A DNA stretch of 64,000 bases from Pseudomonadota bacterium (lineage in GTDB: Bacteria > Pseudomonadota > Gammaproteobacteria > Steroidobacterales > Steroidobacteraceae). The translations under genes and the position numbers were made by a program. Of the stretch, positions 36,437 to 47,243 are shown one piece after another (position 1 is the first letter of the stretch; each line of letters opens with the position of its first letter). The stretch covers positions 3,865,716 through 3,929,715 of the forward strand of contig JBBCGI010000001.1 of the NCBI GenBank assembly GCA_037200975.1. Reading direction: 5' to 3'. Below the pieces are notes generated by a model. The model worked only from the letters and a program-made list of their open reading frames with translations, searched no databases and had not been told where the DNA came from.

Positions 36437-39400
36437 ATGTTCAAGAAAGTCCTGATCGCGAATCGCGGCGCCATCGCGTGCCGCATTCTCCGCACCACGA
36501 AAAAGCTGGGTGTCGCTTCGGTCGCCGTGTATTCGGAAGCCGACGCCCAGGCGGCACACGCGCGGCTGGCCGACGAAGCGTGTTTGTTAGGCCCGTCTCC
36601 GGCCGCCGAGAGTTATCTCAACGCCGCGAAGATTATCGAAGTCGCGCATGCGACGGGCGCCGAGGCGATTCATCCGGGATATGGGTTCCTCGCGGAAAAT
36701 GCGAACTTCGCGGCAGCCTGCGAAGCGGGGGGCATCGCGTTCATTGGGCCGACGCCGGAACAGATGCGCGCGTTCGGCCTCAAACACACGGCGCGCGAGC
36801 TCGCCCGGCAGTGCGGTATGCCGCTGTTGCCGGGCACGGGCCTGTTGGTGCAGCTGGAAGATGCGCTCGAAGCAGCAACGCAGATCGGCTACCCGGTGAT
36901 GCTCAAGAGCACCGCGGGCGGCGGCGGTATCGGCATGCGCCGCTGCGATTCGGCAGAGGAGTTGAGCGCGGCGTTTGCCAGTGTGCAGCGGCTGGCCGCG
37001 ACCAATTTCAGCGACGCCGGCGTGTTCCTCGAAAAATTCGTCCGGCGCGCGCGGCACGTGGAAGTGCAGTTGTTCGGAGATGGGCGCGGCAAAGTCATCG
37101 CGCTCGGCGAACGCGACTGCTCGGTGCAGCGGCGCAATCAGAAAGTGATCGAGGAGTCGCCGGCGCCGGGTTTGAGCGAAGCGACGCGCGCCGCACTGGC
37201 GCAGTCCGCGGTGCGGCTCGGTGAGACGGTGGGGTATCGCTCCGCGGGCACGGTCGAATACGTGTTCGATGCCGAGAGCGGCGCGTTCTATTTCCTCGAG
37301 GTGAACACGCGCCTGCAGGTGGAACACGGCGTCACCGAGGCAGTCGGCGGCATCGACCTGGTCGAATGGATGATCCGCACGGCCGCGGGCGAGCCGCCGG
37401 ACCTTGGCGCGCACCTGCATCGCCCGCGCGGCCACGCGATCCAGGCGCGCATCTATGCGGAAGATCCGGCGCGCAATTTCCGCCCGTCGAGTGGTTTGCT
37501 GACGCGCGTTGCGCTGCCGGCCGGCCTGCGCGTGGATGGCTGGGTCGAGACGGGTACGGAGGTCACGGCGTTCTACGATCCGCTGCTGGCCAAGGTGATC
37601 GCGCATGCCGATACACGCGAGGCGGCGATCGAGGTGTTGTCGGATGGTTTGAGCGGTTCGTACGTCGATGGCATCGAGACGAATCTTCCGTACCTCGTGT
37701 CCGTGCTGGGGCTGCCGGTATTCCGCGCGGGGCAACAGACGACCGCGCTGCTGGCCACGCATCACCTGCAGTCGCCGGGCGCGGAGGTGCTGGACCCCGG
37801 CACACTAACTACCGTGCAGGATCTGCCCGGCCGGGTCGGGTTGTGGAACGTGGGGGTTCCGCCGTCCGGGCCCATGGACGCGCTCGCGCTGCGGCTCGCC
37901 AATCGCATGGTGGGAAACCCGGAGGGCACGGCGGCGCTCGAGATGACGGTGTCCGGCGCCACGTTGAAATTCGCCAGCGATACGGTCATCGCACTCGCCG
38001 GTGCGACGATGGAAGCCTGGCTCGACGACGAACCCGTTGGTTTCTGGGAACCGATCGCCGTGTCCGCGGGAAGTACCCTGCGCCTCGGGCGCATCGTCGG
38101 TGCCGGACAACGCAGCTATCTGGCGGTGCAGGGTGGACTCGGCGTCCCCGAGTATCTCGGCAGCAGATCGACGTTCACACTCGGCCGCTTCGGCGGTCAC
38201 GGTGGCCGCGCGCTGCGCACCGGCGATGTGTTGCGGCTGAAGGGTACGGCCAAGGATCTCGCGGGCTGCGTGAGTATCGCGGCGCCTGACCGGCCGGCGT
38301 ACACATCGGCGTGGGAGTTGGGCGTTACGGATGGCCCGCACGGCGCGCCGGATTTCTTCCAGCCTGCCGACATCGACGCGTTTTACGCCGCCGACTGGGA
38401 AGTGCACTACAACTCGAGCCGCACCGGCGTGCGATTGATAGGGCCGAAACCCACGTGGGCCCGCACCGATGGCGGCGAAGCCGGGCTGCATCCCTCCAAC
38501 ATCCACGACAATGCCTACGCCATCGGCAGCGTCGACTTCACCGGCGACATGCCCGTCATCCTGGGTCCCGATGGTCCGAGTCTCGGCGGTTTCGTCTGCC
38601 CGGCCACATTGATCGACAGCGAATTGTGGAAGCTCGGACAACTGCGTCCCGGCGATCGCGTGCGATTCCGGCGCGTGGCAAAGCCCGGCGCACGCGCGGG
38701 CAATCCGTCCATCCTGCTCGAACTGCCGGCAACCTCGAGACACGCGGCGATCTGCGTGCGCCGCGCGGGCGAGAGCAATGTACTCGTGGAATTCGGGGAC
38801 GCGGAGCTGGATCTCGTTCTGCGCTTCCAGGTGCAGGCGCTGCTCGAGGCACTTCAGCAGGCGGCGCGCCCGGGCGTTCTCGATCTGACGCCCGGCATCC
38901 GTTCCCTGCAGCTGCATTTCGATTCCGCGCGTGCGCCGCTCGAGTCCCTGCTCGGCTGGCTGACAGAGACTATAGACAGGCTCCCCGCGGTCGAAGACAT
39001 GCAGCTGCCGAGCCGCATCGTCCATCTGCCGCTCTCGTGGGACGATCCGGCGACGCAGGCGGCGACGCGCCGTTACGAACAATCCGTGCGGGCCGATGCG
39101 CCCTGGTGTCCTGACAACATCGAGTTCATCCGGCGCATCAATGGACTTGCGAGCCGCGACGCCGTTCGCGACGTGGTGTTCAGCGCCAGTTACCTGGTGA
39201 TGGGACTGGGCGATGTCTACCTGGGCGCTCCCGTGGCGACACCGCTGGATCCGCGCCATCGCCTCGTCACCACCAAGTACAACCCGGCGCGCACCTGGAC
39301 CCCGGAGAATGCGGTCGGCATCGGCGGCGCCTATCTATGTGTGTACGGCATGGAAGGGCCGGGTGGATACCAGTTCGTCGGCCGCACCATCCAGATGTGG

Positions 39401-39964
39401 AACCGGTTCCGCGAAAGCGCGGATTTCCGTGACGGCCGCCAATGGTTGCTGCGGTTCTTCGATCAGATCCGCTTCTATCCCGTGAGCGCGGACGAACTAC
39501 TGACATTACGCGCCGGCTTTCCGTACGGGCGTTTTCCGCTGCGGATCGAGGAATCGACGCTCAGCCTGGGCGAGTACCTGGCGTTCCTCGAGCGCGAACG
39601 CGACTCCATCGAAGCATTTCGAGTGCAGCAGCGTGCGGCTTTCAGCGCGGAACGCGAGCGCTGGCGCCAGGCGGGGCTCGACGAATCCGCGCCGGTCGAC
39701 CCCCCGCGACGAACCGAACCCACCGCGATCCCCGACGGTTGCATTGCCGTGACCTCGGGCGTGTCGGGCAGCGTCTGGCAACTCAAGGTGCAGGCGGATC
39801 AGGCAGTGAGCAAAGGAGAAACGCTCGTGATCATGGAGTCCATGAAGATGGAAATCAGTATCGTCGCGCCGCTCGCGGGTACCGTGCTCGAAGTCCGCGC
39901 CGCCGAGGGGCGGCCCGCCAATGCCGGCGATACCTTGTTGGTCCTGAAACCGGAGCAGCCATGA
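36437..39964 (+). CDS. Biotin-dependent guanidine/urea carboxylase
   Basis: A 1175-residue multifunctional enzyme. The biotin carboxylase module (1-~445) starts [14 protein letters not shown] and includes the glycine-rich [14 protein letters not shown]. The AHS2-type and AHS1-type carboxyltransferase modules follow (from ~455: [21 protein letters not shown]; later [14 protein letters not shown] and [20 protein letters not shown]). The C-terminal biotinyl domain carries Lys1137 in MESMKMEI. The two deiminase-like genes, two guanidine riboswitches and allophanate hydrolase favour guanidine over urea as substrate. Homology alone cannot separate the two. It overlaps the hydrolase gene by 4 bp. 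Confidence 0.9.
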   Translation: MFKKVLIANRGAIACRILRTTKKLGVASVAVYSEADAQAAHARLADEACLLGPSPAAESYLNAAKIIEVAHATGAEAIHPGYGFLAENANFAAACEAGGIAFIGPTPEQMRAFGLKHTARELARQCGMPLLPGTGLLVQLEDALEAATQIGYPVMLKSTAGGGGIGMRRCDSAEELSAAFASVQRLAATNFSDAGVFLEKFVRRARHVEVQLFGDGRGKVIALGERDCSVQRRNQKVIEESPAPGLSEATRAALAQSAVRLGETVGYRSAGTVEYVFDAESGAFYFLEVNTRLQVEHGVTEAVGGIDLVEWMIRTAAGEPPDLGAHLHRPRGHAIQARIYAEDPARNFRPSSGLLTRVALPAGLRVDGWVETGTEVTAFYDPLLAKVIAHADTREAAIEVLSDGLSGSYVDGIETNLPYLVSVLGLPVFRAGQQTTALLATHHLQSPGAEVLDPGTLTTVQDLPGRVGLWNVGVPPSGPMDALALRLANRMVGNPEGTAALEMTVSGATLKFASDTVIALAGATMEAWLDDEPVGFWEPIAVSAGSTLRLGRIVGAGQRSYLAVQGGLGVPEYLGSRSTFTLGRFGGHGGRALRTGDVLRLKGTAKDLAGCVSIAAPDRPAYTSAWELGVTDGPHGAPDFFQPADIDAFYAADWEVHYNSSRTGVRLIGPKPTWARTDGGEAGLHPSNIHDNAYAIGSVDFTGDMPVILGPDGPSLGGFVCPATLIDSELWKLGQLRPGDRVRFRRVAKPGARAGNPSILLELPATSRHAAICVRRAGESNVLVEFGDAELDLVLRFQVQALLEALQQAARPGVLDLTPGIRSLQLHFDSARAPLESLLGWLTETIDRLPAVEDMQLPSRIVHLPLSWDDPATQAATRRYEQSVRADAPWCPDNIEFIRRINGLASRDAVRDVVFSASYLVMGLGDVYLGAPVATPLDPRHRLVTTKYNPARTWTPENAVGIGGAYLCVYGMEGPGGYQFVGRTIQMWNRFRESADFRDGRQWLLRFFDQIRFYPVSADELLTLRAGFPYGRFPLRIEESTLSLGEYLAFLERERDSIEAFRVQQRAAFSAERERWRQAGLDESAPVDPPRRTEPTAIPDGCIAVTSGVSGSVWQLKVQADQAVSKGETLVIMESMKMEISIVAPLAGTVLEVRAAEGRPANAGDTLLVLKPEQP

Positions 39965-41757
39965 CTCTCGACCTGTCGTTGTTTGCCTTGAGGCGCGACT
40001 ACCAGAGTGGCGTGTTGACGCCGCTGGCCCTGGTGGAACAGCTGATCGCGAAGCGGCGCGACTACGCCGCGCACAACATCTGGATCAGCCAGGTCGATGA
40101 CGAAGCACTGCGTGCGCAGGCACGTGTCTTGATGGAGCGCGGCCCGGGATCGCTGCCCCTGTACGGCGTGCCGTTCGCCGTCAAGGACAACATCGATTTC
40201 GCGGGGCTGCCGACCACCGCCGGCTGTCCCGCCTTCGGTTTCCAACCGCCGGTTTCAGCGCCGGCCGTACAGGCGCTGATCGACGCCGGTGCCATCGTGC
40301 TTGGCAAGACCAATCTCGATCAGTTCGCCACCGGTCTGGTCGGCACGCGCTCTCCTTATGGCGCGTGCCGCAACAGCTTCGATCCCGCCTACATCAGCGG
40401 CGGATCGTCGAGCGGGTCGGCCGTTGCCGTGGCGCTCGGCCTCGCGAGTTTTTCGCTGGGTACGGATACCGCCGGTTCCGGGCGGGTACCGGCCGCATTC
40501 AACAACCTGATCGGCTACAAACCCACCTTGGGTAGTTTGAGCATGCGCGGGGTCGTGCCCGCCTGCCGCTCGCTGGATGCGATGTCCATCTTCGCGCTCA
40601 CGGCCGAGGATGCCGCCAGTATCGCCAAGGTGGCGATCCGGTTCGATGCGGCCGACGCCTGGTCGCGGGTGGCCGGAAAGCCGCGGCGCGGCGGGTGGGG
40701 AAACGCGCCGTCGTTCCGCTTCGCGATTCCGAAAGCCGGACAACTCGAGTTCTTCGGCAACGCGGCCTACGCCACTTTGTTTGCGGAATCGATCGAGCGG
40801 CTGAAGTCCCTGGGCGGTGACGCGGTGGAGGTCGACATCGAGCCGCTGCTCGAAACCGCGCGCCTGCTGTACGAGGGGCCGTGGGTGGCGGAGCGATATC
40901 TCGCGACCGAATCCTTGTTGACGGAAAACCCCGCGGCGATGTTCGAGGTCACGCGCAAGATCATCGCTGGCGGCGCTGAACCGCGGGCGACCGCTGCATT
41001 TCGCGCCCAGTATCGCCTGAAGGAACTGATCCGCCGGGCCGAGCCGATGTGGGCCGCGGCCGACGTGTTGCTGTTGCCGACCGCAGGCACTCACTACCGC
41101 ATCGACGAGGAAACCGCCGATCCGATCCGGCTCAACAGCACGCTCGGGCGTTACACCAACTTCGTGAATCTCATGGACCTGGCCGCCATCGCGGTGCCCG
41201 CTGGGTTCACACTGCATAAGCTGCCGTTCGGTGTCTCGTTGATCGGGCCGGCCTGGAGCGACGACGATCTGCTCGCGCTCGGCGGCCGGCTGCAGCGAGC
41301 CGGCGTGAACACGATGGGCGCGACCGGTTTGCCGCTGCCGGCCGCTCCGCCCGTCGTGACGGCTCCGGGTTTCGTCGACGTCATGGTTTGTGGCGCGCAC
41401 CTCACCGGGCTGCCGCTCAACTGGCAGCTGGTAGATAGAGGGGCATGGCGGTTGGCCAGCACGCGCACCGCGCCGCGATATCGCTTCTATGCGTTGCCCG
41501 GCGGGCCGCCATTCCGTCCGGGGCTGATCCAGGTCGCGGAGGGCGGCGTAGCCGTCGACTGCGAGGTGTGGCGCATGCCGGTCGAACACTTCGGTTCGTT
41601 TGTCGCGGGGATTCCCGCGCCGCTCGGCATCGGCAAGGTGAAGCTCGAAGACGGCACCGAGGTCAGCGGCTTCATGTGCGAGGCGTTGGGTGTCGCCGGC
41701 GCGGAGGACATCAGCGAGCTCGGCGGCTGGCGGCAATACCTCGCACGGCCGCGTTGA
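39961..41757 (+). CDS. atzF: Allophanate hydrolase
   Basis: A 598-residue amidase-signature enzyme that starts at ATG overlapping the carboxylase stop. The Ser-cisSer-Lys triad is Lys75 (FAVKDNIDF), Ser149 ([10 protein letters not shown]) and Ser173 ([11 protein letters not shown]). The extra C-terminal domain (~450-598, [16 protein letters not shown] and on) is the allophanate-hydrolase-specific decarboxylation domain of AtzF-type proteins. It hydrolyses allophanate to two ammonia and CO2, the last step of guanidine (or urea) use via carboxylation. Confidence 0.94.
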   Translation: MTLDLSLFALRRDYQSGVLTPLALVEQLIAKRRDYAAHNIWISQVDDEALRAQARVLMERGPGSLPLYGVPFAVKDNIDFAGLPTTAGCPAFGFQPPVSAPAVQALIDAGAIVLGKTNLDQFATGLVGTRSPYGACRNSFDPAYISGGSSSGSAVAVALGLASFSLGTDTAGSGRVPAAFNNLIGYKPTLGSLSMRGVVPACRSLDAMSIFALTAEDAASIAKVAIRFDAADAWSRVAGKPRRGGWGNAPSFRFAIPKAGQLEFFGNAAYATLFAESIERLKSLGGDAVEVDIEPLLETARLLYEGPWVAERYLATESLLTENPAAMFEVTRKIIAGGAEPRATAAFRAQYRLKELIRRAEPMWAAADVLLLPTAGTHYRIDEETADPIRLNSTLGRYTNFVNLMDLAAIAVPAGFTLHKLPFGVSLIGPAWSDDDLLALGGRLQRAGVNTMGATGLPLPAAPPVVTAPGFVDVMVCGAHLTGLPLNWQLVDRGAWRLASTRTAPRYRFYALPGGPPFRPGLIQVAEGGVAVDCEVWRMPVEHFGSFVAGIPAPLGIGKVKLEDGTEVSGFMCEALGVAGAEDISELGGWRQYLARPR

Positions 41758-41760
41758 TCG

Positions 41761-41787
41761 CGGCACCCGCGGGCGAAACCCGTGCCG
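41761..41787 (+). terminator. Hairpin after the guanidine operon
   Basis: CGGCAC (41761-41766) pairs with GTGCCG (41782-41787), extended inside by GGG/CCC with a small bulge. It starts 4 bp after the allophanate-hydrolase stop. There is no T-run, so terminator function is plausible but unproven. Confidence 0.35.
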
Positions 41788-41841
41788 CCGCTACGCGCCC
41801 GTCTGTATCATGCGCGGGTCTTCACGGCGGGAAGGTGCTGC

Positions 41842-42729
41842 ATGTCCTCGACGATGGCCAGAAGAATATCGTTGGCTGCCGCGCTCGTCGTGATGTCGGC
41901 GGGCTCCGCAGGTGCCGAAGAGCCAGTCGCCTGGCGGCCGCTGCTCGATTCAGCACTCTCGCAGTTCGACGTCTACCTGAGTTACCGCGGCGATCAGATC
42001 CTCGGCGTTCTGAAAGGCACCGCGCCCGCGGACCTCGCGCCGGTCGGCCTCAATCCGCCGTCGCAGAACGTGTTCTCCGTCGTGCAGAAAGACGGCGCGC
42101 TGGCACTGCGCATCACGGGCGAATACTACGGCTGCCTCGTGACCAGGGAAGCTTTCTCCAACTACCACCTGCGCGCGAAGACGACCTGGGGGGAGAAGAA
42201 GTGGGAGCCGCGGCTCAACGAGAACAAGGATTCCGGCATCCTCTATCACAGCATCGGGGATTTCGGCGTCGACTACTGGAAGAGCTGGGCGCTGTCGCAG
42301 GAATTCCAGGTGATCGAGCACGGCCTCGGTGAATACTGGCGGCAGGCGACGTCCGCGTTCGACATCCGCGTCGGCCCCAAGGAGCCGAGTCCCGACCGCA
42401 GCCCGGATGCGCCGAAGTGGAATCCCGCGGCGCCGTGGCAGGTATTCGACGGGCCCAACAATCATGCGCTGGCCGGCTCCGACGAAGACAAGCCCGGCAC
42501 CTGGAACCAGATCGAACTCATTTGTTACGGCGCCAACTGCGTGCACATCGTCAATGGCAAGGTGGTGATGGCGCTCGCGAACTCACGCTATAGGCAGGAC
42601 GGAAAATCCTTGCCACTGACCGCCGGCAAGCTGCAGATCCAGAGCGAAGCGGCGGAAGTGTTCTACAAGGACATCGAGATCCGGCCGATTTCCGCGATGC
42701 CGGCCGAATACGCGGGCTATTTCAAGTAA
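41842..42729 (+). CDS. Secreted DUF1080 (3-keto-disaccharide-hydrolase-like) protein
   Basis: A 295-residue protein with a GGAAGG site. The signal peptide ends GSAGA. The mature domain is a LamG-like DUF1080 fold: FDVYLSYRGD, LRAKTTWGEKKW, NKDSGILYHSIGD, EFQVIEHGLGEYW and NQIELICYGANCVHIVNG. DUF1080 proteins are associated with 3-keto-glycoside hydrolysis and other glycan-related roles. It stands alone, convergent with the amidohydrolase gene (21-bp gap). Confidence 0.85.
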   Translation: MSSTMARRISLAAALVVMSAGSAGAEEPVAWRPLLDSALSQFDVYLSYRGDQILGVLKGTAPADLAPVGLNPPSQNVFSVVQKDGALALRITGEYYGCLVTREAFSNYHLRAKTTWGEKKWEPRLNENKDSGILYHSIGDFGVDYWKSWALSQEFQVIEHGLGEYWRQATSAFDIRVGPKEPSPDRSPDAPKWNPAAPWQVFDGPNNHALAGSDEDKPGTWNQIELICYGANCVHIVNGKVVMALANSRYRQDGKSLPLTAGKLQIQSEAAEVFYKDIEIRPISAMPAEYAGYFK

Positions 42730-42750
42730 GTCGCCGCCCAATCCACCGAA

Positions 42751-44139
42751 CTACTTCGCCGCAGGTAGTTTGAGGACGATCCCGCCCTTGATCACGACTT
42801 CGACGCTTTGCAGAGTCTTGATGTCGGTGAGCGGGTCGCCGTAAACGGCGATGAGGTCGCCGAACTTGCCCGGCTCGAGCGCGCCCACGTCGTTGCTCCA
42901 GCCCATGTATTTTGCCGCGACGGTGGTGGCCGACGCGATGGCCTGCGCGGGCGTCATGCCACGCTCGACCATGATGGGAAATTGCCGCGCGTTGAGACCG
43001 TGCGGAAACACGCCCGAATCCGTCGCAAAAACAATCGGCACGCCGGCCTTGACCGCCTTGGTGAACGCCACGCGCTGGATCTCCGTGGTCTCGGTGTTCT
43101 TGCGCAGGAATTCTTCCGGCCACTTGAGGCGCCGGCCTTCGGTGTCGATGTAGTCGCCGTTGTAGACGTCCATGGCAAACGCCACGTTGCCGTGTTTGAG
43201 CGCGAGCGCGATGCCCGCGTCGTCCAGATAAGAGGCGTGTTCGACGGTATCGACGCCGGCATTGATCGCCATGGCGATGGATTCGGCGCCGTGTGCGTGC
43301 GCCGCGACTTTCTTGTTCACCGCGTGCGCAACCTGCACGACGGCCGCGATTTCCTCCTGCGACATTTCCGGCGCGCCCGGCACACCGCCGAACGCCAGCA
43401 CCGCGCCGGAGGCGATGACCTTGAGCAGGTCCGAGCCGTCGTCGATGAGCCCTCGGGCACGATTGCGGAAGTCATCCGGGCCACGCGCCACACCCGCGTG
43501 GAAACGCGCGTTGTCGGCGGGCTCCTTGAAATCGGGGACGTAGAGATCGCCGCCGCCCTGCGGAATGGTGAGATACGGCCCGCTGGCCTGCATGCGCGGG
43601 CCCACGGCTTCGCCCTCGTTGATGGCGTCGCGCAGCGCGAAGTCCGCGCCGAGCACATAAGTGCCGACGTTGCGCACGCTGGTGAAGCCGGCCAACAACG
43701 TGGCCGCCGCGTTCTCCTTGGAAATTTGCAGCGTCTCTTCAGCCGTCCGTCGGAAATACACCGTGAGATCGGCCGTGTCCTCCGGCCGGTCCGTCAGGTG
43801 TGTATGCATGTCGATGAGGCCGGGCAGGCAGCTGTAGTCGCTGAGGTCCAGCACGGGCAGATGCGTTGCCGCCGCCGCGTTTCGCCTGCTGTCGCCGGTC
43901 ACACTCTTGACGCGGCCATCGCGGATGACCACCAGCGCGCGTTCGAGCGGCGCGGCACCGCTGCCGTCGACTAGTTTGCCGCACAGGATGGCGATCGAGC
44001 CGCTGTCGGGGGTGAAGGGCGCCTGGCGGATCACGATCTGGTTGGTCATGGTCGGCGCGAGCGGGGCGCCCGTCAGCGTGGTGCCGCAGCCGGTGAGAAC
44101 GGCGGCCGCGAAAACCAGCAGGGTTGAATGTGTCTTCAT
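42751..44139 (-). CDS. Lipoprotein amidohydrolase (imidazolonepropionase/prolidase-like)
   Basis: A 462-residue protein with a lipobox signal (AAAVLTGCGT). The metal site has DMHTHLTD, a likely carboxylated or metal-bridging Lys in LLKVIASGAVLAFGG, two His regions (KKVAAHAHGAES and DTVEHASYLDD) and the catalytic Asp in FATDSGVFPHG. This fits the amidohydrolase family close to membrane-linked Xaa-Pro dipeptidase/organophosphate-acid-type enzymes. Substrate unknown. It overlaps the upstream pirin gene by 4 bp. Confidence 0.88.
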   Translation of the reverse strand: MKTHSTLLVFAAAVLTGCGTTLTGAPLAPTMTNQIVIRQAPFTPDSGSIAILCGKLVDGSGAAPLERALVVIRDGRVKSVTGDSRRNAAAATHLPVLDLSDYSCLPGLIDMHTHLTDRPEDTADLTVYFRRTAEETLQISKENAAATLLAGFTSVRNVGTYVLGADFALRDAINEGEAVGPRMQASGPYLTIPQGGGDLYVPDFKEPADNARFHAGVARGPDDFRNRARGLIDDGSDLLKVIASGAVLAFGGVPGAPEMSQEEIAAVVQVAHAVNKKVAAHAHGAESIAMAINAGVDTVEHASYLDDAGIALALKHGNVAFAMDVYNGDYIDTEGRRLKWPEEFLRKNTETTEIQRVAFTKAVKAGVPIVFATDSGVFPHGLNARQFPIMVERGMTPAQAIASATTVAAKYMGWSNDVGALEPGKFGDLIAVYGDPLTDIKTLQSVEVVIKGGIVLKLPAAK

Positions 44140-44990
44140 GCGAGTGGGATGAATTCCTGGTTGTCGTAGTCGGGCAGTTTCATGCGGCCGGCGCGCCAAT
44201 CCGCCTTGGCCTGTTCGATGCGCGCCTTCGACGAAGACACGAAATTCCATTCGATGAAGCGTTCGCCGACCGGTTCGCCGCCGAGCGCCATGACCGTGGC
44301 GGCCTGCGTCGCGGCGAAGCTGCTGTCCTCGGCGTTCTCGAAGACCAGCATCTTGCCCGCGCCATAGCGCTGCCCGCGCACTTCGATTTCCCCGGCCGCG
44401 ATGTACAACGCGCGTTCGGAGAAACCCGGCGGCAGCGCCGCCCGCGCGCCGGGCTGGATTTCTAGGTGCGCATAAAAGAGCGGCGAGTGGGTTTTGACAC
44501 CGGCTGTCAGGCCGAAGGCGTTGCCGGCCAGCAAACGCGTGCGCACGCCGGAATCTTCGTGAACGGGCAGGGCCTCCGCGCCGAAGTGCCCGAATGACGG
44601 CTCCGTTTCCTCGTGTTCGCGCGGCAACGCCACCCAGGCCTGGATGCCGTGCATGGGGCCGCCTTGCGCGCGCGCCTTCTCGAAACGTTCGGAGTGCGTG
44701 ATGCCGCGGCCGGCGATCATCCAGTTCACTTCGTTGGGCTGGATGGCCTGCTGCACGCCGACACTGTCGCGATGCATGATCTCGCCGGCGAATAGATAGG
44801 TGACCGTGGCGAGCCCGATGTGTGGGTGCGGGCGCACGTCGACCGTCTTCGGGATGCCAGGCGCGAAGCTGGTCGGCCCGATGTGATCGAAGAAGATGAA
44901 CGGGCCGACCATGTGCCGGCGCGTGAACGGCAGGACGCGCCCGACTTCGAAGCCGCCGAGGTCGCGACGGCGCTGATCAATGACATCCAT
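44136..44990 (-). CDS. Pirin family protein
   Basis: A 284-residue bicupin starting MDVIDQRRRDLGGFEVGR (ATG at 44990; a TTG 36 bp upstream is less likely). Metal ligands lie in PHPHIGLATVTYLFAGEIMHRDS and in the GITHSERFE segment. The layout matches YhhW/pirin proteins, of which some are quercetinases and others redox-sensing regulators. Co-transcribed with the amidohydrolase gene. Confidence 0.92.
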   Translation of the reverse strand: MDVIDQRRRDLGGFEVGRVLPFTRRHMVGPFIFFDHIGPTSFAPGIPKTVDVRPHPHIGLATVTYLFAGEIMHRDSVGVQQAIQPNEVNWMIAGRGITHSERFEKARAQGGPMHGIQAWVALPREHEETEPSFGHFGAEALPVHEDSGVRTRLLAGNAFGLTAGVKTHSPLFYAHLEIQPGARAALPPGFSERALYIAAGEIEVRGQRYGAGKMLVFENAEDSSFAATQAATVMALGGEPVGERFIEWNFVSSSKARIEQAKADWRAGRMKLPDYDNQEFIPLA

Positions 44991-45093
44991 GCCGTCTCGT
45001 TTACCAGACTGCGCCGCTTCGTTCAACCCGGTTTCGCCACGGCTGCGGCGCGCACGCGGTAGAATCCGCGACTAACAAACTCCGGGAGCCGCA

Positions 45094-45585
45094 ATGCACT
45101 CGAGCGCCAGGTCCATCAAGCACGGCTCGTTCGTCATCGAGCGCCGGCTCGACTACAGCCCCGAACTGGTCTACCGCGCCTGGACGCAGCAGGACGCGAA
45201 GGCACGCTGGTTCAACGGCCCGGTCGACAAATGGACCGAGTCCGTGCGCCAGATGGACGTGCGCGTGGGCGGACGAGACGTGCTGATCGGCAAGTTCATC
45301 GACGGCAGCGAGTCGCGCTTCGAGGCGCAGTACCTAGAGGTGGTTCCCGAAAAACGGCTGGTGTACGTCTACGACATGTACTTCCAGGGCAAGAAGCTTT
45401 CGGTGACGCTTGCGAGCATCGAGTTCGTCGCGGCCGGCAAGGGCACGAAGCTGCTGGTCACCGAACAACACGCGTTTCTCGATGGCCACGAAGACGGCGG
45501 CAGCCGCGAGCGCGGCACGCTGCAGCTCATGCACAATCTCGACGTGGCGCTGGCCGGCGGCGATTCGCGCCAGCCCAAAGCCTAG
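45094..45585 (+). CDS. SRPBCC (AHSA1-like) domain protein
   Basis: A 163-residue protein with a GGGAG site. The START/AHSA1 fold pattern is clear: FVIERRLDYSPELVYRAWTQ, ARWFNGPVDKWTE, then RFEAQYLEVVPEKRLVYVYD and LLVTEQHAFLDGHED. Family members bind hydrophobic ligands or act as small polyketide-cyclase-like proteins. Function here unknown. Its stop is 2 bp from the stop of the convergent cytochrome gene. Confidence 0.87.
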   Translation: MHSSARSIKHGSFVIERRLDYSPELVYRAWTQQDAKARWFNGPVDKWTESVRQMDVRVGGRDVLIGKFIDGSESRFEAQYLEVVPEKRLVYVYDMYFQGKKLSVTLASIEFVAAGKGTKLLVTEQHAFLDGHEDGGSRERGTLQLMHNLDVALAGGDSRQPKA

Positions 45586-45587
45586 AA

Positions 45588-46598
45588 CTACTGCGGATAG
45601 AGCGTCGCGAGATACGCCGCGATGTCGATCATGTCCGCGAGCTCGAGCTTTTCGACCACCGGCGTCATCTGTTTCGACGCTTCGTTGGTCCGTCCACCCG
45701 CCTTGAACGACAACAGCTGCCGCAACACGTAGGTGGGCGAGCGGCCGGTGATGGGTGGAATCCTGTCCGTACCCTTGAGGTTGCCGAGATGACAGGTGGC
45801 GCAGACCTGCGTCTTGCCGCCGTCGCCGCTTGCCACCAGCCGCTTGCCGCGCGCGATGCTGCCGGGCGGCACGTAGGCGGTGTATTGCATCTTGTCGTCA
45901 CGGCGCTCGTGGCGTTCGATGTCGGGCGCCACCTCGAGCATGCGATCTTCCAGGTCTTCAGTGCCGCCGACCTCTTCGTAGACCCAGTGGGCCGGTTCCG
46001 CGCGCGGGATGCGGATGCCTTCGATCACCCACACCCGCCGGCCTAACTTCTGCTGCGCGAAGTACTTCGCGCTCTCGTCGATTTCCGCGTCCGTCAGGTG
46101 CTCCGCGACCACGTGCATGCCGCGGCTGGGTTTGTAGGCTTCGGGCCCGACCGGCTTGCGTGCGCCGCTGCGGAAGTCCTGCAGCTGCTCTTTTATATAG
46201 GCCTCGGGCAAGCCGGCCAGCGCGGAATTTTCCGGGCGGCCCTGGCCAGTAGGGGTATGGCAAAACCCGCAGGCGGTGACATTCGGCTTGCGCCCGTGCG
46301 CCACGATCTCCGGCATCGGGATGTGGTCGTTCGGATGCCAGTCGGGCGGGTTGAACAGGTCGTTGATGCGCGCCAGCGTGTATTTTTCGGTGCTGTCGGG
46401 AATGCCGAGCAGCTCGACGTCATCGAGTTTGGGCGGCGGCGGCGCGTTGGGGCGCGGCTTGATGAGGGAAGCGGGATCGATCGGGAACAGCCAGTCCGGC
46501 AGCAGCGGGTTGGGTTCCGCCGCTTGCGCATGTACACCGCCGGCCAGCGTCAGCAGCGTGCAGAACCCGATCCATTGCGCCAGGCGATTCGATTTCAC
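45588..46598 (-). CDS. Secreted dihaem cytochrome c
   Basis: A 336-residue protein that starts at GTG behind a GGGGAAAG site and has a signal peptide ending AQA. Two CxxCH haem motifs are present: ACGFCHTP (~residue 108) and VCATCHLG (~residue 265), each followed by a cytochrome c fold. The length and the GRPENSALAGLPEAYIKEQL segment resemble two-domain c-type cytochromes (c4-like) that serve oxidoreductases. No partner dehydrogenase gene is adjacent. Confidence 0.85.
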   Translation of the reverse strand: MKSNRLAQWIGFCTLLTLAGGVHAQAAEPNPLLPDWLFPIDPASLIKPRPNAPPPPKLDDVELLGIPDSTEKYTLARINDLFNPPDWHPNDHIPMPEIVAHGRKPNVTACGFCHTPTGQGRPENSALAGLPEAYIKEQLQDFRSGARKPVGPEAYKPSRGMHVVAEHLTDAEIDESAKYFAQQKLGRRVWVIEGIRIPRAEPAHWVYEEVGGTEDLEDRMLEVAPDIERHERRDDKMQYTAYVPPGSIARGKRLVASGDGGKTQVCATCHLGNLKGTDRIPPITGRSPTYVLRQLLSFKAGGRTNEASKQMTPVVEKLELADMIDIAAYLATLYPQ

Positions 46599-46664
46599 GG
46601 CTTTCCCCTCGTGATCCGGCGGGCAGCATACCCAATTCGCGCCGCTTCGTAGAAACTTGCGCGC

Positions 46665-47243
46665 ATGCCACAGATTCGCCGCCGCGCCTTGCCCGTCGCC
46701 ACCGTGGCACTGGCGCGGTTTCTGATCGGCAAGCGGCTGGTGCATGCGACGCCCGCCGGAAGGATTGCCGGACGCATCGTCGAGACCGAAGCCTATCCAC
46801 CGGGAGATCCGACCGGTTATGCGCGTCCCGGACTAACTACCAGCAACGCGCCGCTGTTCCGCGTGCGTGGTTTTGGATATGTGCGCATGGTGTACGGCAC
46901 GTGCCTCACGCTCAACATCGCGTCGGAGGAGGAGGGCGTGGGCGCGGCGGTGCTGATTCGCGCGCTCGAACCCACCGACGGCATCGAACGGATGCTGCGC
47001 AACCGGCCCGCGTCGCGGCTGGCCGACCTGGCGCGCGGCCCGGGCCGTGTGTGCGCCGCGCTTGGCATCGGGCGCGAGCTCAGCGGCACGGATCTGTGCA
47101 CCAGCGACCGCTTGTTCCTCGAAAGCCCGCGCGGGGCGGCTCCGGACATCCAGGTCGCCACGCGCATCGGGCTGTCGCGCGATCAGCATCGGCGATTGCG
47201 TTTTGTGGAGCGCGGCAGCCCTTTTTTGAGCGTTCCGCCATAA
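46665..47243 (+). CDS. Methylpurine (alkyladenine) DNA glycosylase homologue with altered active site
   Basis: A 192-residue AAG/MPG-type protein. The catalytic Glu is present in VETEAYPPGD, and the family line YVxxxYGxxxxxN is recognisable as YVRMVYGTCLTLN, followed by LIRALEPTDGIERML. Residues that flank the active site in human AAG differ: the SHxxG-type His is Tyr here (TGYARPG) and the second Tyr of YVY is Arg. Excision of 3-methyladenine is therefore likely but not certain. The stop overlaps the next start by 1 bp (TAATG). Confidence 0.82.
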   Translation: MPQIRRRALPVATVALARFLIGKRLVHATPAGRIAGRIVETEAYPPGDPTGYARPGLTTSNAPLFRVRGFGYVRMVYGTCLTLNIASEEEGVGAAVLIRALEPTDGIERMLRNRPASRLADLARGPGRVCAALGIGRELSGTDLCTSDRLFLESPRGAAPDIQVATRIGLSRDQHRRLRFVERGSPFLSVPP

